DNA of 64,000 bases from JANXSF01 sp043755435 (GTDB lineage Bacteria; Acidobacteriota; Terriglobia; Bryobacterales; Bryobacteraceae). Below, piece by piece: positions 24,359 to 32,225 of this stretch. How positions within the stretch are numbered: position 1 is the stretch's first letter; each line of letters opens with the position of its first letter. Where the stretch lies: contig JAYUSZ010000282.1 of NCBI GenBank assembly GCA_043755435.1, positions 40,457 through 104,456 on the forward strand, written 5' to 3'. The position numbers and the translations under genes were made by a program. The notes below the pieces were generated by a model. It was given only the letters and a program-made list of their open reading frames with translations. It ran no database searches and was not told the DNA's origin.

Positions 24359-25297
24359 TCAAGCCAGTTGCGGCTGCTTGGGATCGCGCTTGATCCATCG
24401 GAAAGCTGGCAAAGAATTTCTCCAGAAGAATTTCTCAGCAGCAGATTGGCCCTTTCCCATGAAATAGATTTTCATGATTTCCAAAATCGCTTTATTGCGG
24501 CCTGCATACACTAGCCAATCCTCACCAAAGATATCCCAAATAAAGTCCATCACCGGCTTGTAGACAGCAGGATCCAATTCCGCATTGGGCCGACGGTGGA
24601 GTCCTGAAACTTTCACATAGACATTCCGCTTCCTGAGTTCCATCAAGTTGTTCGAGTAATGTTTCAGAACCCTAGCATCCGTTGGCAGCGCCAACGCCTG
24701 CAAATGGCCAAGGACCACTCGCAGTTCAGGCACCTTGTCAGTAAGGCGCACCGTTGCTTCAATCAGGTCCAAGCGTGGATTTGCCACCTCAAGTGTGAGC
24801 CCAGTCTGCGCGAACGCCTTCATGTTGGCGATGAAATCGGGCTGCTCAACAGCCGCCACCAGATTCTGATTCTCCCAGACGTTACCGTACCGGATGCCGA
24901 GAAACAATTTGTTCCGATGATATCGCTCAAGATATTCGCGGAATTCCGGTTTCATTGGATCGAGGTTGCCAATCATTCCGGTAATCATCGGCTCGTTTTC
25001 AATGATCATCAGTACCCAAAGATTGTCCTCAACCCAAGGGCTGGCTTCCACTTTGATGCCTCCCACAATGCCCAGTGGAATTGCACTTTCGCGAAAGTGT
25101 TGTGGCAGGAACGGAGGGGCATTCGGAGTTCGCGGAAAGGGTGCTCCTTGCGGGCGAGTCTGATCGTACAGATGGAAATGGGTGTCGATGATCGGGATGG
25201 GTTTTTCAGTAGCAGCCGACAAGCTTACTGCTGCAGCGGATGCACCGGCTGAGGCAAGAAACGCTCTGCGGCCCGATGGTGCTTTGATGTCGATCAT
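24359..25297 (-). CDS. Amidohydrolase family protein lacking the usual C-terminal catalytic motif
   Basis: A 312-residue relative of the amidohydrolase at 17121. It has an Ala-rich leader (GRRAFLASAGAS), DTHFHLYDQTRPQG as the first metal motif, and RVVLGHLQALALP mid-barrel. Where relatives have YGSNWP or YGSDWP it reads LVYAGRNKAILE, about ten residues shorter, so the catalytic/metal Asp is missing and activity is doubtful. An upstream TTG at 25324 overlaps the ankyrin stop, but the ATG at 25297 is preferred because the leader begins there. It lies 16 nt before the receptor gene. Confidence 0.8.
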   Translation of the reverse strand: MIDIKAPSGRRAFLASAGASAAAVSLSAATEKPIPIIDTHFHLYDQTRPQGAPFPRTPNAPPFLPQHFRESAIPLGIVGGIKVEASPWVEDNLWVLMIIENEPMITGMIGNLDPMKPEFREYLERYHRNKLFLGIRYGNVWENQNLVAAVEQPDFIANMKAFAQTGLTLEVANPRLDLIEATVRLTDKVPELRVVLGHLQALALPTDARVLKHYSNNLMELRKRNVYVKVSGLHRRPNAELDPAVYKPVMDFIWDIFGEDWLVYAGRNKAILEIMKIYFMGKGQSAAEKFFWRNSLPAFRWIKRDPKQPQLA

Positions 25298-25320
25298 ATC
25301 GTTCTCGACTCTTTTTTGGC

Positions 25321-27009
25321 TCAACGCGACACTGCCGCGTTGGAAAGCTTTCTTAGCGTGTCTGTTCCTGAAGTTCGGCGCACAACTTTCTTTAGCTCCG
25401 CTGGGTCTCCGTCTGCATTTTGGCGCTGGATCGCTTCCCGGTAACGCTCCTGTTTGTCGGCTAGATCGAAGGGTGTTTCACTAAGCGAATTCTTAACATC
25501 CAAAGAAGCGCCTTTCGAATGAAGGAATTCAAGCATCTCAGGCTTGCCTGCAATGGCTGCCAGATGCAGGATGGATTGGTTCTGTCGGGCAAGAGCGATT
25601 GAATCCACTGGGTCCGGAATCTTGTCTTGAGGATCCCAGCGGGCGTCTACTTTAGCTCCAAGCACAACCAGTTCCTTCACCATGGTCAAGTCTCCCGCCA
25701 GCACCGCCACAGAGAACGGCGTGTGCCCATCTTTGCGAACCAAGTTCGGATTCCCGTTACGTCCGGCCAGAATCTGGACCAACTCAACATTTCCAGAACT
25801 GGCGGCAATATGCATTGCAGAGGATCCCGGTGCCGCAGGGTTAATGCGCACATCGCCGGCAGGTCCTCCAGTGGGGTAGACTGTTTGCTTGTTTGGGTCT
25901 GCACCCGAAACCAACAATCGCTGTACAATCACCATTGCTTCTTTCAGACTCTCCGATGAGTTGACCCCATCGTCGGAACCCAGTGCTAATGCCGCCGCCG
26001 TTTGACCATAACCGCCTTTCTGTCTTGCGCTGCTCCTGTTTGCCTTCGCGACGGCAAGAGCCGCGCCATGCAAGGGCGTATAACCTGCGCCATCGACAAC
26101 TTTGACGGACGCCCCGCGATCCAACAGGAGTTTGGCGAGTCGAAGGTCGGGACTGAATCTCTGCGAGCTACCAGCAGTGGCCGGTCCGCCCTTGCCAGGA
26201 ACAAACGTGCCCTTTGGTGGATCCCATTTAAAGAGCGCAGCAAGCAATGGCGTTGTGCCATCGGCCGTAGCTGAGTTGACATCCAGACCTGCATCCAGAA
26301 GCATTCGAGCCGACTCAAGATCATTGTTCTGCACGGCGAAATGCAACGCGTTCAGTCCGCCTTTTTTTGCAGTGTATTCGCCTTCGTTGTTCCAGGGAAT
26401 TCCTGTCTTCCCCAAAGTCGCAGTGGTCGGCAGATAAATGGTGTACTTCACGTCCCAAGTTTTGGTTCTTGCTTGGATATCGGCTCCGTGTTCCAACAAA
26501 AGACGCACTGCGGCGGGTTGCCCCGCGGCCCACATCAGTGCAGTTTGAAGATACTTGTGATCGTGTGCGGTCACTTTCGCCCCGTGCTCAAGCAAAGCTT
26601 TCATGATGTCAGTGCGTCCCATGCGGGAAGCCGTCATCAGCGGAGTTTCTCCGTTTTCTCGGGCCACATTCGGATCGGCACGATTGACAAGGAGTTGAGT
26701 CACCATGGCTACCGAACCATTGGCAATCGCTAGCGCTAGCGGGCCGATGCCAAGTTCGTTCGTCAGATTCGGATCAGCGCCCGCTTTTAGAAGGATAGAG
26801 GAAATTTCCAGATTGCTGCGCATGACCGCCCAGGCAAGCGGACTGGTGCCATCGCTATCACGTTCATTCGGATTCAAACCCTGACTTAGCAAATGCTCCA
26901 CTGCGCTGCGGTCATCACTTCGCACTGCATCCATCAATTGCCCCCCATCCACTCCGAACAGGAAGCTTGCCAGGAAGACCGTCAGAAGTCCAACCAGTGC
27001 CGATTTCAT
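25321..27009 (-). CDS. Secreted ankyrin-repeat protein
   Basis: A 562-residue protein with a signal peptide (ALVGLLTVFLASFLFG) and about ten ankyrin units, each with a variant of DGTSPLAWAV or NGETPLMTASRMGR followed by LL..GAD/GAN. Longer insertions separate units near residues 170-215 and 265-345. The C terminus (about 520-562) is charged and non-repetitive. Ankyrin arrays bind proteins; a periplasmic location suggests a scaffold for the neighbouring DUF1552/DUF1592 proteins. The start overlaps the DUF1552 stop (TAATG), indicating coupling. Confidence 0.85.
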   Translation of the reverse strand: MKSALVGLLTVFLASFLFGVDGGQLMDAVRSDDRSAVEHLLSQGLNPNERDSDGTSPLAWAVMRSNLEISSILLKAGADPNLTNELGIGPLALAIANGSVAMVTQLLVNRADPNVARENGETPLMTASRMGRTDIMKALLEHGAKVTAHDHKYLQTALMWAAGQPAAVRLLLEHGADIQARTKTWDVKYTIYLPTTATLGKTGIPWNNEGEYTAKKGGLNALHFAVQNNDLESARMLLDAGLDVNSATADGTTPLLAALFKWDPPKGTFVPGKGGPATAGSSQRFSPDLRLAKLLLDRGASVKVVDGAGYTPLHGAALAVAKANRSSARQKGGYGQTAAALALGSDDGVNSSESLKEAMVIVQRLLVSGADPNKQTVYPTGGPAGDVRINPAAPGSSAMHIAASSGNVELVQILAGRNGNPNLVRKDGHTPFSVAVLAGDLTMVKELVVLGAKVDARWDPQDKIPDPVDSIALARQNQSILHLAAIAGKPEMLEFLHSKGASLDVKNSLSETPFDLADKQERYREAIQRQNADGDPAELKKVVRRTSGTDTLRKLSNAAVSR

Positions 27010-28316
27010 TAGACCTCCAGCCTGTTCAACGGGCCAGTGCTATCGCCCAGCTTTTCAGTAGGCACGCCTACTTTATCGAGCATAGTCAGATAAAGATTCG
27101 TTAGTGGAGTTTCATCACCAGGGAATTTCAAATAACGCCCACCGGCAATGCGTCCAGCCGCTCCACCAGCGACGATGATCGGCAAATCGTGCTGACTATG
27201 TGACGTCGGAACGCTGAGGTTGCTGCCGTAGAGGATAAGCGAATGGTCCAGAAGAGTTGAGTTGCCTTCCTTTATGGCGTCCATCTTACCTAAGAAGTAT
27301 GCGAACAGCCGTGACTGATCCACGTTGATCTTCGCAAGTGCATCCAGTTTCTCCTTCTCAAAATTGTGGTGCGAAATCTCGTGGTGACCCATCGAGATAT
27401 TCAAGTGTGGGTATGTAATCGAGGTGGATTCGCGCGCATATAAGAAGGTCCAGACTCGCGTTAGGTCAGCTTGCAAGGCCAAAGTTTGAAGGTCGAACAT
27501 CAGCTTGATATGCTCTACCCAAGAGTCCGGAACACCGGCTGGTCGCGAAGTATCCGGCAAATTAGTGGACGGCTTTCGCGAAGCAACTTGAATTCTCCGT
27601 TCGATGTCCCGGATCGATTCAACATACTCATCGAGCTTGCGGCGATCCCCTGCCCCGAGTTGCAACTTAAGTTCGTTGATACGTTCAGTAACTGCGTCGA
27701 GACTGCTACGATCGGCAGCATCACGGGCAGCGGCTGCCGCTGGATCAATGCGCCCGCCCTCTCCGAATAGACGTTCAAAGACCCGCCGCGGATTGGATTC
27801 GAACGGCAGGGGCGTTGTAGCAGTCTTAAAAACCGGCCCAACATTAGTTGCAATACCGTTGTTGTTTTCGGCAGCAAGTTCCAAAGAAGCAAACTGCGTT
27901 TGCTTACCCAAGGTCTTGGCGGCCAACTGATCCACTGAAATCCCTACATGCACTTTGCCCTTCGTCATCTCAACCCCTGTGAGGAAGGACGCAAGCGCAC
28001 GGTCGTGAAAGCCCGCCTTACTTCGATCCGGGTCAGAAGAGAGACCGCTGATTACGACAAACTTCTTGCGATGCGGAGCCAGGGGGGCAAGTGCCTCGCT
28101 GTATTCGTAGTTTGCGCCTTCACCCTTCGGCCGCCAACGATCCTGGTCAACGCCCAGTGGATAGACTATGAATCCCAGACGCCGGACAGGCGCAGCTGCG
28201 GTTAAATTTTGTGCAGTTAGCGCGGGGATCATAGCATCAAGAAGCGGAAGTGCCAGGGTAATTCCTGTATTGCGCAAAAACGTCCGGCGCTGGAGATATT
28301 TCTTCGGTACAAACAT
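27009..28316 (-). CDS. DUF1552 family protein, Tat-like leader
   Basis: A 435-residue protein with leader YLQRRTFLRNTGITLALPLLD. DUF1552 proteins are secreted, of unknown function, and are regularly encoded beside DUF1592-type cytochromes, as here (gap 3 nt). Typical segments are LGFIVYPLGVDQDRWRP near residue 48, SGLSSDPDRSKAGFHDRA near 90, MGHHEISHHN near 312 and LYGSNLSVPTSHSQHDLP near 368, all rich in His/Asp. The arrangement resembles DUF1501 proteins beside DUF1553 cytochromes and suggests an analogous role. Confidence 0.88.
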   Translation of the reverse strand: MFVPKKYLQRRTFLRNTGITLALPLLDAMIPALTAQNLTAAAPVRRLGFIVYPLGVDQDRWRPKGEGANYEYSEALAPLAPHRKKFVVISGLSSDPDRSKAGFHDRALASFLTGVEMTKGKVHVGISVDQLAAKTLGKQTQFASLELAAENNNGIATNVGPVFKTATTPLPFESNPRRVFERLFGEGGRIDPAAAAARDAADRSSLDAVTERINELKLQLGAGDRRKLDEYVESIRDIERRIQVASRKPSTNLPDTSRPAGVPDSWVEHIKLMFDLQTLALQADLTRVWTFLYARESTSITYPHLNISMGHHEISHHNFEKEKLDALAKINVDQSRLFAYFLGKMDAIKEGNSTLLDHSLILYGSNLSVPTSHSQHDLPIIVAGGAAGRIAGGRYLKFPGDETPLTNLYLTMLDKVGVPTEKLGDSTGPLNRLEV

Positions 28317-28319
28317 GGT

Positions 28320-30686
28320 TTATTGGCGCTCCTGCTTTTGTCTCATCTGAAATGGTGTACTTTTCACTGTTGCAAGGATCAGATCGTGGAATCGATAGCC
28401 GTCTGCTTCCGTCTGATGCATCATATCGCGAATGGTGGGTTGATCTCGGGGCTCCAACTCCCGCCCCAAGGCGTAAGTCATCAAGCGTTCCAGAGTGGCT
28501 TGAACAAACTCGTCAGACCTGTTCAGCAGCATCTTTCTTAGTCCCTGCGGGCCGGAAATTTCCTTTCCTCCAGGCAGTTTGGCTGAGGCGTTGATTGGGC
28601 CGCCTTCATCGTTGCTTCGCCAGCGGCCAATCACGTCGTAGTTCTCTAATGCAAAGCCCAGCGGGTCAATCCTGTCGTGGCACGAAGCGCAACTGGGGTT
28701 GGCGCGATGCCGCTCTACTTGTTCGCGAGCCGTAAGTTTTCTTCCGTTGCCGCGGCTATCATCCAGCGGAGGAACATTTGCTGGAGGAGCGGCAGGCGGC
28801 GAATTCAGCAAATTATCCAAAATCCACTTGCCGCGCAAAACTGGCGAGGTGCGAGTGGAGTGCGAGGTAAGCAGCAAAATGCTGCCTTGGGCCAATAGTC
28901 CGCCTCGTTCAGTATTGCCTGCAAGCCCCACCCGGCGAAACCCTGGTCCTGTGACTCCCTCAATACCATAATGACCAGCCAGCCGTTCATCAAGATAGGT
29001 GTAGTCGGCGCGCAATAGATCCAACGCGCTACGATTCTCTCGGATCAGGCTGTTCACGAAAAGCCGCGTTTCTGTTTGAAAAGCTTCGCCAAGAGCAGCA
29101 TCGAATCTTGGGAACAACTGCCTGTCCGGCACCATCTTGGTTAACGCCCGAAGGCCCAACCACTGCGATACAAAGTTATCCATCAGCGCCGAGGAGCGCC
29201 GATCTGTAAGCATCCGCCGCACTTGACCCTCAAGCACACTGGCATTGCCCAGCTTACCTCCCGCTGCGACATCAAGAAGCTGATCGTCAGGAATGGTACT
29301 CCACAGAAAGAAGGACAGACGCGAAGCGAGTTCAAAACCAGTGAGTGGCTGCGCTTTTCCTGGCGTGGTTTCTGGACGGTCAAACTCCAAGCGGAAAAGA
29401 AAATCCGGAGAGATCAGCACATCGCGAATTGCTGCACTGATTGCTTCCTCAAAACTCTGATTGGGTCGTGCCGCTGCAAATGTTTTCAGGAATGGTTCAA
29501 TGTCTTTTGACGAAACATTGCGGCGGAACGCACGGCGTACAATGGGAGAAAGGACGCGCTTGGCGCAGTCACTCTCGTCCCCCGAAGTGGCGGCTGGACG
29601 GCAAACGAAAATTCGGGCACGACTCGGCGTTTCGCCGGGACCAGTTGAGTTGTATGGTCCAGCGATCTCAATCCGCGCAAGCGACGGTGGACCAGGCTGG
29701 CCGTCAAACGCATTTTCGCCAGCTGTCATGCCGCCGATCTCGAACAGGTTAGTGCGCCGGCCATCAACTCGGAATTCAATATTCGGGCGGATTGCAGTTC
29801 CTAGAACATCCAGCGGGCCACCAATCGGTGCGCCACCTGGTCCGCCAACATTCAGCACTGGTCCTTCGCGCTGAGCGTACTCGTCCGGGAACGCTACAAT
29901 CACCGTATGTGCACCAGCCTTCATTTTTGTCAATCGAGTTCGGAAAAAACGCACACCCTCGCGGGGCGATAGACTCTCCTTCGCAAGGAAAGCACGTAGA
30001 TCGTAATCACCGCTCTGAGGAAAATAGTGGCTGACCCGAATGCCGCCGCGAGTGCCAAACGGCATATCTTCGCCCTGCCAGGTTGCCTGGGTCTTAGTGG
30101 CACGAAAGATTTCAACTACAGGAGATGCGTCACTAGTTCCAGTTGCCAATTGACTGACTCTGCGCGCAACTTTTAGATAGCGTTCCAACAGCAGTGGCGA
30201 CATGGAGAGAGCGTCGGCGACGTTGTCGAACCCAGCAGCAATCTGGTCCTGCGGTAACTCCTCCGTTAATGGAAGTTCAAGACCTAGTAAGTCGCGGATG
30301 GCGTTTGAGTATTCTGTTCGGTTTAATCGACGGATCACGGGCCTTCCCGCGAAGGGAGATCGGCGTGACACTTGGTCGAGTTCCGCCGTTAGACCGCCGA
30401 CGAATGTCTTGGCGGTCGCCTCATCTGGACGAGGCATACCAGTGGGGGGCATTTCTTGCGCCCTCACCTTTTTCACGACTTTCTCCCAAACCTCCGGGCT
30501 GGCCGCAGGATCTGAGGACGAGATTCCTTCAAGGACGAATCCTCCGGATTTTGCTCGCTGGTTATGACAGGACAAACAGTACCGTCCAACGAAAGCTTCC
30601 CTCCCCTGCGGTTGCGCCTGCAAGGAAATAGAAAAGAAAGCGGCGAGGATAATCACGCTAAGGGCGGAGCTGGGAATTAGAAGCAT
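28320..30686 (-). CDS. DUF1592/DUF1588-type exported cytochrome-like protein
   Basis: A 788-residue secreted protein with an N-terminal signal (SVIILAAFFSISLQAQ) and a c-haem site CLSCH near residue 35. The order then follows the DUF1587/DUF1595/DUF1592/DUF1588/DUF1585 architecture: PVIRRLNRTEYSNAIRDLLG near 118, FLFRLEFDRPE near 425, and a second CxxCH (CASCHDRIDPLGF) near 675. The C terminus ends KSTPFQMRQ. Members are presumed electron carriers coupled to polymer breakdown, but none is biochemically defined. First gene of the eight-gene minus-strand operon, 57 nt after the predicted transcription start. Confidence 0.88.
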   Translation of the reverse strand: MLLIPSSALSVIILAAFFSISLQAQPQGREAFVGRYCLSCHNQRAKSGGFVLEGISSSDPAASPEVWEKVVKKVRAQEMPPTGMPRPDEATAKTFVGGLTAELDQVSRRSPFAGRPVIRRLNRTEYSNAIRDLLGLELPLTEELPQDQIAAGFDNVADALSMSPLLLERYLKVARRVSQLATGTSDASPVVEIFRATKTQATWQGEDMPFGTRGGIRVSHYFPQSGDYDLRAFLAKESLSPREGVRFFRTRLTKMKAGAHTVIVAFPDEYAQREGPVLNVGGPGGAPIGGPLDVLGTAIRPNIEFRVDGRRTNLFEIGGMTAGENAFDGQPGPPSLARIEIAGPYNSTGPGETPSRARIFVCRPAATSGDESDCAKRVLSPIVRRAFRRNVSSKDIEPFLKTFAAARPNQSFEEAISAAIRDVLISPDFLFRLEFDRPETTPGKAQPLTGFELASRLSFFLWSTIPDDQLLDVAAGGKLGNASVLEGQVRRMLTDRRSSALMDNFVSQWLGLRALTKMVPDRQLFPRFDAALGEAFQTETRLFVNSLIRENRSALDLLRADYTYLDERLAGHYGIEGVTGPGFRRVGLAGNTERGGLLAQGSILLLTSHSTRTSPVLRGKWILDNLLNSPPAAPPANVPPLDDSRGNGRKLTAREQVERHRANPSCASCHDRIDPLGFALENYDVIGRWRSNDEGGPINASAKLPGGKEISGPQGLRKMLLNRSDEFVQATLERLMTYALGRELEPRDQPTIRDMMHQTEADGYRFHDLILATVKSTPFQMRQKQERQ

Positions 30687-30749
30687 GTTAAATCAGGTTG
30701 ACCACTCAGCCTTGCAACGAAACATACAGGTCTGCGTTTATCTGTTAGT

Positions 30750-30793
30750 AGTGTACGCTGGGCGCTAGCCCACTGGCAAGCGCTTAAGCGCTT
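30750..30793 (-). promoter_or_regulatory. Promoter and 16-bp perfect palindrome upstream of the eight-gene operon
   Basis: On the minus strand TTGCCA (30779-30774) and TACACT (30755-30750) lie 18 bp apart, giving a start near 30743. The perfect palindrome AAGCGCTTAAGCGCTT (30778-30793) abuts and slightly overlaps the -35, and a second small dyad TGGGC-GCTA-GCCCA (30759-30772) fills the spacer. The position suits a repressor or activator site. AAGCGCT also occurs at 34612-34618 in the divergent region ahead of the next minus-strand operon. Confidence 0.5.
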
Positions 30794-30850
30794 CTTACTG
30801 CCTTCTGTTTGAGAGTAACCCGCTCCTTCAACTGCGTTTGCCAAGTCTCT

Positions 30851-32221
30851 CTAGGAGCCGGTTAATTTACTCACAACATTTCCCGAAACGTCCGTTAGAC
30901 GAAAGTCTCTTCCTTGATACTTATAAGTGAGTTTAGTATGGTCAAACCCAAACTGATTCAACATCGTTGCGTGCAAATCATGGACTTGGACTGTATCGGT
31001 GACGCTTTGAAACCCCAACTCATCGGTTGTGCCAACACTAACACCAGGCTTAATTCCGCCACCGGCCATCCACACTGAATAGCCATCAATCAGGTGGTTG
31101 CGGCCTCCGTTTTTCGCTCCACCCTCAGCCATTGGTGTACGGCCGAATTCACCGCCCCAAACGATTAGCGTCTGATCCAATAAACCGCGCTGCTGCAAGT
31201 CAATCAGCAATGCGGCGCTGGCACGGTCCACTTCCGGGCAAATTTTGTTGAGCGCAGTTTCAATCCCTGTATGATGGTCCCAATCCGTGTGATACACCTG
31301 CACGCATCGCACACCCTTTTCGATAAGACGGCGCGCCAATAAGCAATTGGTAGCAAAACCTGGCTTGCCCGGAGTGACGCCATACAGGTTCAGCGTTTCC
31401 TTTGATTCCTTGGCCAAATCCATGAGATCGGGAGCGCTGGCTTGCATGCGGAACGCCATCTCATAAGAGGCAATGCGGGTTTCGATTTCCGGATCACCGG
31501 TCACCGAAAGCCGTTCGCGATTGAGGTCGGCGATTGCATCGATGGCTCGGTGTTGGCGGTCCCGAGTGACACCGGCGGGATTGTCGAGGTGAAAAATTGG
31601 CGACTTCGCATTGAGAAACGGCACGCCCTGATATTGCGTCGGAAGAAAGCCGCTTCCCCAGATGTCAGTGCCGTTGCGCGGGCCTCGTGGGCCGCTGGTC
31701 ATCGCTACAAATGCCGGCAGATCCTTAGCCTCGGCACCCAACCCGTAAACCAGCCAGGAACCGAGTGACGGGCGGCCTGAAACCATCGCGCCCGTATGGG
31801 CCGCCACCATCGCCGGTGAGTGATTCACGTTTGTTGTTTTCATGGAATGGATGAAAGACATCCGATCTGACTGGGTTGCAAGCTGCGGTAAGAGATCTGA
31901 AAACCAGTGCCCGCTTTGCCCGTGTTGTTTGAATAGGCGACGCGAGCCATAGAGTTTCGGTGCAGCCATGCGCTCCATGAATGCGAACTTCTTGCCCTCC
32001 ATCAAAGATGCCGGCGTGGGTTGTCCATCCATTGCCGCAAGCTTCGGCTTGTGCTGGTAAAGATCCAGTTGCGAAGGCCCGCCTTCCATAAAGAGGTAGA
32101 TGATCGACTTTGCTTTGGCCGCAAAATGGGGCTTTTTAGGGGCAAGAATATCGGCGAGGGCGATGCGGGCCAGACCAAGCGAACAGTACTTCAAGAAATG
32201 GCGGCGAGCTAGATTGTGCAT
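30851..32221 (-). CDS. DUF1501 family protein
   Basis: A 456-residue protein with leader ARRHFLKYCSLGLARIALAD and the conserved IYLFMEGGPSQLDLY segment. His/Asp-rich motifs are TDWDHHTGI near residue 318, GGEFGRTPM near 353 and GGRNHLIDG shortly after; WDHHTG replaces the WDTH of the other copies. It ends KYQGRDFRLTDVSG. It starts 4 nt after the stop of the DUF1549/1553 gene, so the two form a two-gene unit. Confidence 0.88.
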   Translation of the reverse strand: MHNLARRHFLKYCSLGLARIALADILAPKKPHFAAKAKSIIYLFMEGGPSQLDLYQHKPKLAAMDGQPTPASLMEGKKFAFMERMAAPKLYGSRRLFKQHGQSGHWFSDLLPQLATQSDRMSFIHSMKTTNVNHSPAMVAAHTGAMVSGRPSLGSWLVYGLGAEAKDLPAFVAMTSGPRGPRNGTDIWGSGFLPTQYQGVPFLNAKSPIFHLDNPAGVTRDRQHRAIDAIADLNRERLSVTGDPEIETRIASYEMAFRMQASAPDLMDLAKESKETLNLYGVTPGKPGFATNCLLARRLIEKGVRCVQVYHTDWDHHTGIETALNKICPEVDRASAALLIDLQQRGLLDQTLIVWGGEFGRTPMAEGGAKNGGRNHLIDGYSVWMAGGGIKPGVSVGTTDELGFQSVTDTVQVHDLHATMLNQFGFDHTKLTYKYQGRDFRLTDVSGNVVSKLTGS

Positions 32222-32225
32222 ATGC

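Noticed and set aside
24659..25252. 197-codon plus-strand frame
   Set aside because: Antisense to an amidohydrolase; no family resemblance.
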